Virus record (IMG/VR): IMGVR_UViG_3300050033_000401 | Location: 1-35,549 of that record | Length of the DNA stretch: 35,549 nucleotides | Strand: one strand, 5' to 3' | DNA from: a virus | In this document: positions 7,570 through 14,565 of the stretch, in pieces | Numbering within the stretch: the first letter of the stretch is position 1 | How the letters are laid out: every line of letters begins with the position of its first letter | Program-made: the position numbers and the translations under genes | Notes under the pieces: model-generated | Told to the model about the DNA's origin: nothing | The model's database searches: none | The model's input: the letters and a program-made list of their open reading frames with translations, nothing else

Positions 7570-7622
7570 GCCCTAAATATTTTGAGCCTAAGTCAAGTCC
7601 ACTACACCACATTTATACCAGC

Positions 7623-7650
7623 TTGTAAATATAACGTAGTATGAGATAAT
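7623..7650 (+). promoter_or_regulatory. Possible promoter for small gene at 7682
   Basis: TTGTAA at 7623-7628, 16-base spacer, GATAAT at 7645-7650, 32 bases before ATG 7682. It stands back to back with the metallophosphoesterase promoter in the 190-base divergent gap. Confidence 0.4.
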
Positions 7651-7681
7651 TCAAGTATATAAAACAAACAGTTAAAAAAAG

Positions 7682-7876
7682 ATGAATGATAATAATAAAC
7701 CTACTGAAAACAAGCAGAAGCGTAAGTACGTCAAAAAATCTATGATGATACTCCGAAGTAATAACGATTACATCGATCATAACTACTACGCCAAGCTTCT
7801 CGAGAAGAGCAAGGAATCCAACAAGCTGATTCTTGCCAAGTACGGCGCATCACCCAACCAAAAAACACCCGTATAA
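7682..7876 (+). CDS. Small basic protein, 64 aa
   Basis: Unrecognised. Asn/Lys-rich N-terminus (about residues 1-20) followed by a helical segment with several Tyr and Lys. The net charge is positive, so nucleic-acid binding is possible. The leader is A-rich (ACAAAC and a run of A with GATG). The stop codon lies inside the loop of a terminator hairpin, so the gene is a self-contained single-gene unit transcribed away from the metallophosphoesterase. Confidence 0.65.
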   Translation: MNDNNKPTENKQKRKYVKKSMMILRSNNDYIDHNYYAKLLEKSKESNKLILAKYGASPNQKTPV

Positions 7877-7887
7877 TGCGGGTGTTT
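7864..7887. terminator. Bidirectional rho-independent terminator
   Basis: Eight-base-pair stem AACACCCG / CGGGTGTT with a seven-base loop. A-rich sequence lies on the left and TTTATTT on the right, so it can terminate both the plus-strand gene ending at 7876 and the minus-strand cluster ending at 7905. Confidence 0.8.
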
Positions 7888-7904
7888 ATTTGTATCCTTG
7901 CAGA

Positions 7905-8315
7905 CTAGGCAGTCGGTAGGTTGGGAACTTTGGCGTCAATGAAGACTTTAGCTGTGTAAGCTGCCCAGTTTAGAAGCCCTGGGATGCCCAGTGCGGCCAA
8001 ATCTGGTGCGAGGTGCACATTAGCGACGAAAGCGCCTACAATCGTCACCAGGTAAGCTCCTAGCGTCCATAGAAGTATCTCGACCGACTTACCAACGGCA
8101 CTGTCAAAGAACTTAACAGCAGCTTTACCTAGTTGAGTTCTCTCAAACTCGGCTACGATAGCGTTAGTTTGACTAACGACTGCCGCTTGGACTACAGGTT
8201 TGACTTGGGCAATGACGGCGTCGGTGGCTGCCTGAATGACAGCTGGCGTGACGACTGGGGCGACCGGTGGTACAACAGCTGGTTCGGCTGGAGCGACTGG
8301 GGTTACTGGTGGCAT
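7905..8315 (-). CDS. Pro/Ala-rich membrane protein, holin candidate
   Basis: 136-residue protein. Residues 1-30 are a Pro/Val/Ala repeat, residues 30-70 an Ala-rich helix, and residues about 75-100 a hydrophobic segment (Leu, Trp, Val, Ile, Gly-rich) followed by a second weaker one around 105-125. This predicts one or two membrane spans with an extended N-terminus. GGAG lies eight bases before ATG 8315. It is the last gene of the cluster containing the endolysin, which makes a holin role reasonable, but no holin family was recognised and it could equally be a structural membrane protein. Confidence 0.7.
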   Translation of the reverse strand: MPPVTPVAPAEPAVVPPVAPVVTPAVIQAATDAVIAQVKPVVQAAVVSQTNAIVAEFERTQLGKAAVKFFDSAVGKSVEILLWTLGAYLVTIVGAFVANVHLAPDLAALGIPGLLNWAAYTAKVFIDAKVPNLPTA

Positions 8316-8347
8316 TATTTATTTCTCCGTGTTTATTTTAATTGGGT

Positions 8348-8737
8348 TTACTTAGCTTTTGTATCGGCTGGGCTATCTACTACTTTAGCATCAGCGGGTG
8401 CAGCTGTCACTGGGTCAGCGGCTTTTTTAGCTGGGGCTGGGGCGTCAGCGGGTGCAGCATCTTTAGCTACGGCTTTCGGAACAACTACTTCACCACCACG
8501 GCCACGAAGTGCCTCGGGGGCAACAGCGAGTTGAGGGGCTAAGTCTTTATTAGGGCGTCCAGTAGCTGCAGGTTGGCCAGCAAGGTCGGGCTGAACTGTA
8601 TAGACGAAAGTTTGGTTACCGTCTTTATCAGGGTCACCAACTGGTCGGATACCTTTAATCAAAGCTGGTAGCCAGACATCATCAAGTAGGATGTCTACCT
8701 TATCTTCGAGTGCATAAGCGGGTTTAAGTTGTGTCAT
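8348..8737 (-). CDS. Small protein with SH3-like N-terminus and Ala/Pro tail
   Basis: 129 residues. The first 50 form a beta-rich module (KVDIL, WLPALIKGI, FVYTV) that resembles an SH3/Tudor-like barrel. Residues about 70-129 are a low-complexity Ala/Pro/Asp/Lys tail like the one that starts the next gene. An excellent AGGAGGA lies before ATG 8737, and a perfect TATAAT with an extended -10 lies 33 bases upstream. Function unknown; expressed with the putative holin. Confidence 0.75.
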   Translation of the reverse strand: MTQLKPAYALEDKVDILLDDVWLPALIKGIRPVGDPDKDGNQTFVYTVQPDLAGQPAATGRPNKDLAPQLAVAPEALRGRGGEVVVPKAVAKDAAPADAPAPAKKAADPVTAAPADAKVVDSPADTKAK

Positions 8738-8769
8738 TTATCCTCCTAGGATTTAAATATTCTATTACT

Positions 8770-8778
8770 ATTATAGCA
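8770..8778 (-). promoter_or_regulatory. Extended -10 promoter element
   Basis: Minus strand TGCTATAAT (8778-8770): a perfect -10 with the extended TGn, which can work without a good -35. The predicted start near 8763 precedes the AGGAGGA and ATG 8737 in the right order. Confidence 0.55.
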
Positions 8779-8785
8779 TTGCATC

Positions 8786-8809
8786 GGCAGTAACGTAGGG
8801 GTTACTGCC
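8786..8809 (-). terminator. Nine-base-pair hairpin at end of 56-aa gene
   Basis: Perfect stem GGCAGTAAC / GTTACTGCC with a six-base loop; the stop codon of the 56-residue gene (8802-8804) lies in the stem. No T tract follows, so it may be a weak terminator, an RNA-stabilising hairpin or an operator next to the extended -10. Confidence 0.5.
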
Positions 8810-8972
8810 TGATATTACGCTTAAACTTGTTAACTTTGGTAACGATTTTACCATACCAGTTCGTTGTCGCCCGTGAGGGTATGACGTCTTCGATTAGTTT
8901 CGGCCACTGCCGACGTTGTTGTCGTTTCTTGGTTGATATACCAACGGTTACTGAGAAATCAGGTTTACGCAT
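8802..8972 (-). CDS. Very basic 56-aa protein
   Basis: Short open frame, below the usual length cut-off. It begins at ATG 8972, which overlaps the stop of the HNH gene as TAATG, exactly as at many real junctions in this genome, and ends at TAA 8804-8802 inside a hairpin. The product has about 15 Lys/Arg among 56 residues and only three acidic residues, with a basic stretch near residues 15-21, so nucleic-acid or membrane-surface binding is plausible. No family recognised. Alternatively a fortuitous frame, but coupling and charge argue for a gene. Confidence 0.55.
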   Translation of the reverse strand: MRKPDFSVTVGISTKKRQQRRQWPKLIEDVIPSRATTNWYGKIVTKVNKFKRNIRQ

Positions 8973-9496
8973 TATATTTGGTCAACCTCTCCGGCTATTA
9001 AGCCATTATCTATTATTAGGTCGGCACTAGCATTGGCGACTACATCATCTAGGATATACCCAGTCAGGATAAACCGCTTGCAAGACTCGAGAGCGTCACC
9101 GATGTGGTGGATGCCACGCGCCTTGCTTCTATGGTCGATGTCACACAGTACCAACATGTTCTTAGGTGAGTCGATGAAGTTATTCAGACTCTTGCGGTCA
9201 GTTACCTCGGGATATTCCTTACCAACCTTGATTGGATCGATGGCATCAGCGAACTCACGTTGTAGCGGCCAGTGGTGGGTTTCGAGTTGTTTAGCCCCCA
9301 GGGGGTTAGCTATTGGGTCGGATAGTGTCGACAGCCGAACACCACAATCCCGACAGGGCATGTCGAGGATGTGGGTCAGCAGTTTGTGGGTGGCGTTATA
9401 TTCGGGTGTCGAGGCTCGGGGTGGGTGAGCCGGGTAGAACAGGTCAAGGTTTTTAGTCTCGCTGTCGCTTTGGGCATGGGTCGGAACTTCTTCCAT
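8972..9496 (-). CDS. HNH endonuclease-like protein
   Basis: 174 residues from ATG 9496. The core shows CxxC at Cys48/Cys51, His74-His75, then Asn113, Cys118 and His122 in an NMLVLCDIDH segment, the order expected for an HNH nuclease with a zinc-binding scaffold. A TTG at 9511 is in frame further upstream, but the ATG at 9496 overlaps the amidase stop as TAATG and is preferred. The gene lies inside the lysis cluster between amidase and a small basic protein. It may be a free-standing homing-type nuclease or a packaging-linked HNH protein; the sequence does not decide. The core motifs are less canonical than those of the two other HNH genes here. Confidence 0.7.
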   Translation of the reverse strand: MEEVPTHAQSDSETKNLDLFYPAHPPRASTPEYNATHKLLTHILDMPCRDCGVRLSTLSDPIANPLGAKQLETHHWPLQREFADAIDPIKVGKEYPEVTDRKSLNNFIDSPKNMLVLCDIDHRSKARGIHHIGDALESCKRFILTGYILDDVVANASADLIIDNGLIAGEVDQI

Positions 9497-10488
9497 TATT
9501 GTTTTCGGCAACCACCGGCCCAGAAGTAATTACCACGAACTGATTTATACCACAGGTTAGTAGTGACACCACCTTGGCTGACGTTCTCACCACCTACCTC
9601 AGAAGCATAGGTCACGACGTTACCGGCGTGGAGCATGCCATCTGGCGTATTAGCTTGACCACCCAGTGCGCCCGTAGATGGTTCTTTCCGAACATTTAGG
9701 GTAGCGAATGTCACCACGACCGTACCACCTTGGGCTTGAGCAACCTGAGCGGGAGCTGGAGCGTGATTCCAGTTAGTGTTGGCGGCCCAGACCCAGTGCC
9801 CGTTCCAGGCTTTTAGCCAGACATTACGGCCGTCACCATAAGGGTCTTGTCCGATGGTGTAGCCGACGATATCGATGACTGCACCAACGGCGTTAGAGCC
9901 AACTGGAGTATTACCAGCGGTTGTAGCTACGGTACGTACATTAGCTGTACTGGTAACGGTAACTTGGCCAGTCCAGTTGACGACGTTATCACCAACAGCG
10001 GGTGGAGGTGTGACAGACGGCTGGGCAATAACGTTAGCACCACCTAGCTCTTGAGCGGCCATATTAACAAGGCGCTCGATGTCAACCGTACCACAACATT
10101 GGGTTGATACCACTTGAGAGTGTTTAAGTATGTGAGCACGGTCACACGGAATGCCAAATTGCTTACAGACTTGAGCGATGCGAGCGGCGCTAGTAACGTA
10201 AGTAGCGTCGGAGGCTAGGCGGCTAGGGTCAGCGGAGTGTTCGAAACCAACCGAGCGCAGGTTCATATTCCAGTCACCGGCATGCCAGGCGGTGTTATTC
10301 CAGTCAACGTATTGGTGATCGTTGCTATCTTCAAAGCCATCGTGGGCAGAGGTTTGGCGAACAGTATTTTGGAAAGTTGTGTCAGCGCTAGCTAGGGTAC
10401 CGTCCATCCAGTGCACGATAATGCGGTCGACTTTAGTACCACTACGTCCGGCAGTAAAGTTTGGTGATCCGATTTGTGTTAATGTCAT
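9496..10488 (-). CDS. Endolysin: N-acetylmuramoyl-L-alanine amidase with two SH3b domains
   Basis: Peptidoglycan hydrolase that cuts the bond between N-acetylmuramic acid and L-alanine to release phage. The catalytic Amidase_2 domain spans about residues 10-155. Zinc ligands by analogy with T7 lysozyme are His26 (IIVHW), His123 (LKHSQ) and Cys131, with a conserved Glu in the FEHS segment. Two bacterial SH3 domains follow, about residues 170-245 and 252-330, separated by an Ala/Pro linker, and probably bind the cell wall. There is no signal peptide, so release should need a holin. The total of 330 residues is normal for a modular endolysin. GGA lies close before ATG 10488. The modular layout favours a host with an accessible wall. 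Confidence 0.9.
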   Translation of the reverse strand: MTLTQIGSPNFTAGRSGTKVDRIIVHWMDGTLASADTTFQNTVRQTSAHDGFEDSNDHQYVDWNNTAWHAGDWNMNLRSVGFEHSADPSRLASDATYVTSAARIAQVCKQFGIPCDRAHILKHSQVVSTQCCGTVDIERLVNMAAQELGGANVIAQPSVTPPPAVGDNVVNWTGQVTVTSTANVRTVATTAGNTPVGSNAVGAVIDIVGYTIGQDPYGDGRNVWLKAWNGHWVWAANTNWNHAPAPAQVAQAQGGTVVVTFATLNVRKEPSTGALGGQANTPDGMLHAGNVVTYASEVGGENVSQGGVTTNLWYKSVRGNYFWAGGCRKQ

Positions 10489-10511
10489 ATATTGTTTCCT
10501 TGCTTATTGGT

Positions 10512-11222
10512 TTACGGTGTGGCTGGTGGTGTCGTTAGGTCGACTGGGTTAGGGCAGGTAGCCGGAGCGACAATAGTATATTGATTACGGTAGGCACTGT
10601 CGGGTTCGTTGACGTACTTCCAAGCCTCGTACTCAGTTGGGACGGCGTTGACTGTCCGAGTGACACAGGAGAAGAAAACAGCTGGAGCCGCTGGCCCAAC
10701 TGGACCGACTGCACCATTCGCGCCATCTGCGCCAGCTAAGCCCATTGGACCCTGGCATAACATACTGAAACAATAAGCCGTAACGGCTGCTGCAGTTTGA
10801 GCATCAGTGGCCGACAGCCCAGGAATACCTTGGATACCTTGTAATCCCTGGATACCAGCTGTGCCTTGAACGCCCTGTAGACCAGCTAACCAGGCTACGG
10901 TTGAACCCGCATAGCCATGGTCTTGAGCTAATTGATAGGCTGATTCACCATCGCTACCTTGTGCACCCCGGAATGGGATAGGTATTAGGGATAACAGCCA
11001 GTCGGTTTCGTTGCCCTTGTAGCCATGAGCGACGGCAATTTGGTAGGCACTCTTGCCGTTAGCACCAGGGGTAGGAGTAATAGTCGTCCCTCCAAGGTTA
11101 TAATTCTGGCCCCGAGCGGACAGCGTCGATATGGTTGAGATATTAGTATAGGTTAACCACCCAAGTAAACAGATAACTGCTACTAGCATAGTTGGGAATA
11201 TATATTTTCGAAGTCGTTTCAC
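10512..11222 (-). CDS. Membrane-anchored collagen-like protein
   Basis: 236 residues. A basic start followed by a hydrophobic span (about residues 10-27) forms a signal anchor. The outer part has two copies of a module beginning (K/E)SAYQxAxxHGY and ending in a Trp-Leu segment (around residues 55-75 and 92-112), each followed by Gly-x-y collagen-like repeats (about 113-135 and 158-180). The final 50 residues contain three Cys. The SAY-type modules followed by collagen repeats are common in phage and bacterial surface fibres. It starts with GTG, overlapping the previous stop as TAGTG. It lies between the endolysin and coiled-coil proteins, so it may be displayed on the host envelope or link lysis and tail genes. 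Confidence 0.75.
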   Translation of the reverse strand: MKRLRKYIFPTMLVAVICLLGWLTYTNISTISTLSARGQNYNLGGTTITPTPGANGKSAYQIAVAHGYKGNETDWLLSLIPIPFRGAQGSDGESAYQLAQDHGYAGSTVAWLAGLQGVQGTAGIQGLQGIQGIPGLSATDAQTAAAVTAYCFSMLCQGPMGLAGADGANGAVGPVGPAAPAVFFSCVTRTVNAVPTEYEAWKYVNEPDSAYRNQYTIVAPATCPNPVDLTTPPATP

Positions 11223-11512
11223 TATTTGACTTTCCCGGCGTTCATAAGGATTTGCCAGACATTACTTGTTAATAGATAAAGCAACGCCGAGGCTAACATC
11301 CAGACAATACGTGCCCATAGTTTGTTTTTATCTTGGAGTTCTTTAAGGCTGTTGTTGACCGACAGAAGAGCCAGGGCTAGGGCGTCCTTGGTAACATAGG
11401 TTAGGTTATTGGATATCAAAAGCTGTTTGATTTCCTTTAACTCCTGAGCGATGGCTTCGACTTGATAGTTCTTAGCGGGCGCTTCCATCTCCAGCTGGCT
11501 TTTGTTCGTCAT
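11222..11512 (-). CDS. Coiled-coil protein with C-terminal membrane span (XhlA-like layout)
   Basis: 96 residues: a charged coiled-coil-like region (about 15-65) and a C-terminal hydrophobic segment (about 68-88, Trp/Leu/Ala-rich). This layout resembles XhlA-type haemolysin/holin-associated proteins. GGAAACAAACACCT precedes ATG 11512. Together with the next-door endolysin it could take part in lysis, but family membership is based on layout only. Confidence 0.7.
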   Translation of the reverse strand: MTNKSQLEMEAPAKNYQVEAIAQELKEIKQLLISNNLTYVTKDALALALLSVNNSLKELQDKNKLWARIVWMLASALLYLLTSNVWQILMNAGKVK

Positions 11513-11571
11513 AGGTGTTTGTTTCCGTTTTTTATTTTGTTGTTAGGCTGTAATTATTATATCTTAGGAAA

Positions 11572-11808
11572 CTATTTTGATAAATCCCTGAGTAATTCTA
11601 GTACTTGTTGCTGAGTAGCCAGAGCGGTCGTGTTGTTATGCAGAATTTGACGGTTCGTACTGGTCATTTCAGCCGTCAGAGTATCTAACTTAAGGGTTAG
11701 GCTATCGACGTCATCCTGGAGGGTCTGTATTTGGTCATTGGTAGTCTGTACGTAAACTGCCAATCGCTTGATTGAAATATATATCTTCTTGCCAAGACCT
11801 AGCATCAT
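11572..11808 (-). CDS. Small coiled-coil protein, 78 aa
   Basis: The N-terminus is basic and hydrophobic (about residues 1-20), followed by a heptad-like helix rich in Leu, Thr, Gln and Asp to the end. It probably oligomerises. ATGs at 11808 and 11805 are both possible starts. No family recognised. It may pair with the coiled-coil membrane protein encoded 60 bases downstream. Confidence 0.65.
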   Translation of the reverse strand: MMLGLGKKIYISIKRLAVYVQTTNDQIQTLQDDVDSLTLKLDTLTAEMTSTNRQILHNNTTALATQQQVLELLRDLSK

Positions 11809-11918
11809 ACTTACCTATCTATCTTTGAAGTCGTATTTATTTTATTAACGTCGCTACCCTTAGTCTACCACTTTGGTGTAATCGGCTTATGAATAACAGA
11901 GTTAGACACTAGAATCTA

Positions 11919-11947
11919 TTGACTTTATTTAGCCTCAGGGATAAACT
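11919..11947 (+). promoter_or_regulatory. Sigma70-like promoter of the DUF4352-like gene
   Basis: TTGACT at 11919-11924, 17-base spacer, TAAACT at 11942-11947. Predicted start near 11954; AAGGAG at 11977-11982 lies eight bases before ATG 11991. A complete plus-strand expression signal inside the minus-strand late region. Confidence 0.65.
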
Positions 11948-11990
11948 AATGATACAGGACGAGTAAAGATAATAATAAGGAGAATATATC

Positions 11991-12572
11991 ATGTCGACAG
12001 ACAACAATAACAAATCATGGTACGCCAGACACAAAGTACTAACGGTGATTGGCGTTCTAGTGCTACTAGGTTTAGTAGGTTCCGCCTTCGCACCTAAAGA
12101 CAGCACGGGGGTATCTACTACTCCAGCGTCAAACGCTCAGGCCGCTACACCGCCCAAACCAGCCGCCAAAGTTGGTGATGTTATCAACGTCGGGGGTGAT
12201 AAGGGCTTAGCTATAACGTTGACCCAAGTCATCGATCCAGCTACACCTGCTAGTCAATATATCAGCCCAGATGCCGGTACTCGTTACGTATCAGCCCTGA
12301 TAACGATTACTAACAAGGGCACGGCTAGTGTGAAAGATGATGCTAATAACGACGTCACCTTAATTGGGTCAGACAATCAAAGCCAGACGTCTAACTTCAC
12401 CCCAGTGGCGGAGTGTACTGACTTTGCCAACGGCGTCTTTAATATAGCGGGGGGAGCGTCTGCTACTGGCTGTGTTACATTCCAAGTCCCCAATAGCACA
12501 ACGCCAGCCAAGATTCAGTTTACTGGTAACAGCGGTTTATCCGGTGATACCGCCGAGTGGCTCGCTAAGTAG
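11991..12572 (+). CDS. Exported DUF4352-like Ig-fold protein, moron candidate
   Basis: 193 residues. The short basic N-terminus and hydrophobic span (about 15-33, ending in Ala-Phe-Ala) form a signal peptide or anchor. A Thr/Ala/Pro linker follows (about 38-58), then a beta-rich domain of about 130 residues with the pattern of DUF4352 (VGDVINVGG, a VTITNKG-like strand, and a Cys pair around 144 and 163). DUF4352 domains are secreted or lipid-anchored Ig-like proteins. No lipobox is seen. It is transcribed opposite to its neighbours, with its own promoter, AAGGAG and downstream hairpin, the usual dress of a moron expressed independently of the lytic programme. Superinfection exclusion or surface modification is a possible role, not shown. 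Confidence 0.75.
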   Translation: MSTDNNNKSWYARHKVLTVIGVLVLLGLVGSAFAPKDSTGVSTTPASNAQAATPPKPAAKVGDVINVGGDKGLAITLTQVIDPATPASQYISPDAGTRYVSALITITNKGTASVKDDANNDVTLIGSDNQSQTSNFTPVAECTDFANGVFNIAGGASATGCVTFQVPNSTTPAKIQFTGNSGLSGDTAEWLAK

Positions 12573-12593
12573 GCTAGCTCTAAGCGACAAGTA

Positions 12594-12614
12594 ACCCCTC
12601 TACTCAGGAGGGGT
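12594..12614. terminator. Hairpin after DUF4352-like gene
   Basis: Seven-base-pair stem ACCCCTC / GAGGGGT with a seven-base loop, between the converging ends of the plus-strand gene at 12572 and the minus-strand gene at 12600. The T tract is poor on both sides, so its strength is uncertain. Confidence 0.55.
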
Positions 12615-12932
12615 ATTTGTCATAAAGAAAGTTGGCCCAAGGGTATCGTATCTAGGCTGAACGGTATCGTTACCACACTGAGTGCATAGGTTACCATAAC
12701 GATCGTCGCTAAAACCACCACATGCCTGGCAATTACCACAGGCATTACAGATAGTCTCGGGCCGATGAAATACCCGACCGCATACAACACATAGATTAGT
12801 TGTTAGTTCATTTTCAATAGGGTCGGGTTTTAGCCGGGTGTGGTTAGGAACTCGAGTCCCCATAGGATGATTGCGACGTAGCCGCATCTCACCGCTAGTA
12901 GGGTTATACGGCTTGTGATTATGATTTGGCAT
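12600..12932 (-). CDS. Zinc-ribbon protein, 110 aa
   Basis: The C-terminal half contains four CxxC-type pairs (CVVC, CNAC, CQAC, CTQC, about residues 48-87), typical of double zinc ribbons. The first 40 residues are basic and rich in His, Asn, Arg and Pro. It starts at ATG 12932, overlapping the stop of a tail gene as TAATG, so it is translated with the fibre genes. It could be a structural zinc protein or bind nucleic acid; no specific family is recognised. Confidence 0.7.
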   Translation of the reverse strand: MPNHNHKPYNPTSGEMRLRRNHPMGTRVPNHTRLKPDPIENELTTNLCVVCGRVFHRPETICNACGNCQACGGFSDDRYGNLCTQCGNDTVQPRYDTLGPTFFMTNTPPE

Positions 12933-13393
12933 TAGTGTACACCTATAACTTGGTAAAGCATCTCGGCCTTTAGTATCCTAATATATATTGGAAATCCCCC
13001 TACGAGTGTCCATGAACTCCAGTTGCAAAACGATAATGGGAAGTTAATGTAGATGGTGTTGTCCCCGGTGGCAGAAATCAACGATGTCAAGTCAAGGACG
13101 AAATCGATTACCCCGGCTACAGGCGTATAGTTCAGTGGAATTAAGGGACCCGATACGCTACCAACCGATATACTTGGTATGTGCTGCTCAAGGGTTGGTA
13201 CTCCAGAATCAAACGTACAGGCAAAGTGTATTGACATAGATTTAGTTTGGTATAGATTGTATGGCTGGACGATATTGAACCCGACGTATGCGAAAGTATT
13301 AGTATAGTCATAGACTGGCCCGCATGCCGTCGCCCCTATACCTACTACCTTTAGGCTAAGTGGAAAGATTGGTTTAGCTGATTGACTACCCAT
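12932..13393 (-). CDS. Putative tail/fibre protein with MGSQ N-terminus
   Basis: 153 residues, predicted all-beta, with no signal peptide. The N-terminus MGSQ...KP...P matches those of the next two genes upstream (MGAQDK and MGSQDK), which points to a shared docking peptide. The rest reads as a jelly-roll-like beta sandwich with aromatic-rich strands. The start follows the previous stop by two bases. Function is inferred from location among fibre genes. Confidence 0.65.
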   Translation of the reverse strand: MGSQSAKPIFPLSLKVVGIGATACGPVYDYTNTFAYVGFNIVQPYNLYQTKSMSIHFACTFDSGVPTLEQHIPSISVGSVSGPLIPLNYTPVAGVIDFVLDLTSLISATGDNTIYINFPLSFCNWSSWTLVGGFPIYIRILKAEMLYQVIGVH

Positions 13394-13395
13394 GG

Positions 13396-14565
13396 TTAAA
13401 TCCTTTGGTCATAATCGAGGTGAATAAATTTGAATTGATCTGGATTGCCCCACGGTGGATGCCAGTAAACTGCTGTCGTTGGGTTGGGTTGGTTACCCCA
13501 CCAGAATGTAATAGCGATACGCCCGACGTTACCCTGGGTAATGAACGGGAAGTCAACCGGAAAAGAGTTGGTGTCAACTAGGTTGTAGAAAGTTGACGAT
13601 CCATCAGTGGCAACTACGGCATGGGCATTGACTGATGCCCCAAACTGGTCAAATGCAGTGTAGCGCCCCGTTCCTGAGTATATGCTCGCTGCATTGGTAT
13701 TGTTACCCAGAAAGTAGTAGTCCGCACTACTCAAGGTCTGCTGGCGTACCATAATATAGTACGTCTGGCCGATAGTCACATTAACGGCATTGGTTAGCTT
13801 GAGACTTATTGAATTGAGAGTGATCCAGTAGTTGAGTCCGTTATCGCCGACGTTATAGCTAAGGTTATTACAAAACGCCGTGCAGCTAGCATCAGTAGTT
13901 AACCCGCTGGGTGGCACAGTGACGGCCGTGTACGTCGGCTGGAGCGTACCCAAGTGGGCATAGAAATTGTGGTTGGAATCCCACAGTTCAAATACCAAAG
14001 GGAAGTACGTTGTGTGGTCAGTCGTATTAGTATGGAAAAGTCCAGCGAAGAAGAACCCAGATAGTTGAGCCTGTTTGGGTACAAAGCCCTGGCCGACCAT
14101 TTGGGTGTGACCGAATCCCGTACCCTGCTGGACATAGCCTGGATAGCTGTAGCGCCCCTGGTCGTTTTGGTAGTTGGTATTGGCCGGCTGAGAGGTAAAT
14201 TGTGTATTAAGAACATACGGTGGTAGCCCAGTGCCCCCAGGTATAATAATTGAGTCACCCCAAGAGGTGGATGTACCCGGTACGACAAGCTCATCGGGGA
14301 TATCGTCTGCCTGACCAGCTATCACGTATGGTACCAGTTGGGTTGTAGCGTACGTATCAGAAAATATTTCAAAGGTTACATTCTGACTAATTAGCGACCG
14401 GTTATTGACATCAAATGGGTCGCAGTCTAGCCAAAAAGTGTAGCGCGAACAGCCTGTAGGCGGTGCACCAACTCCACCTGCGCCACCTAAATAAGCTAGC
14501 AAAACGTAATCCTGCTTAAAGGTATTAAGTGGTATTGCCGCTGGTTTTTTATCTTGTGCGCCCAT
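13396..14565 (-). CDS. Putative tail/fibre protein with MGAQDK N-terminus, 389 aa
   Basis: Large beta-rich protein with many Thr, Tyr, Asn and Gly. The frame is open to a GTG at 14616, but the ATG at 14565 overlaps the previous stop as TAATG and begins with MGAQDK, matching its neighbours, so it is chosen. The N-terminal third and the C-terminal two thirds look like separate beta domains; the middle (about residues 165-300) contains strands typical of lectin-like or discoidin-like sandwiches. No enzyme motif was seen. Probably a receptor-binding or decoration protein of the tail tip. Confidence 0.7.
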   Translation of the reverse strand: MGAQDKKPAAIPLNTFKQDYVLLAYLGGAGGVGAPPTGCSRYTFWLDCDPFDVNNRSLISQNVTFEIFSDTYATTQLVPYVIAGQADDIPDELVVPGTSTSWGDSIIIPGGTGLPPYVLNTQFTSQPANTNYQNDQGRYSYPGYVQQGTGFGHTQMVGQGFVPKQAQLSGFFFAGLFHTNTTDHTTYFPLVFELWDSNHNFYAHLGTLQPTYTAVTVPPSGLTTDASCTAFCNNLSYNVGDNGLNYWITLNSISLKLTNAVNVTIGQTYYIMVRQQTLSSADYYFLGNNTNAASIYSGTGRYTAFDQFGASVNAHAVVATDGSSTFYNLVDTNSFPVDFPFITQGNVGRIAITFWWGNQPNPTTAVYWHPPWGNPDQFKFIHLDYDQRI

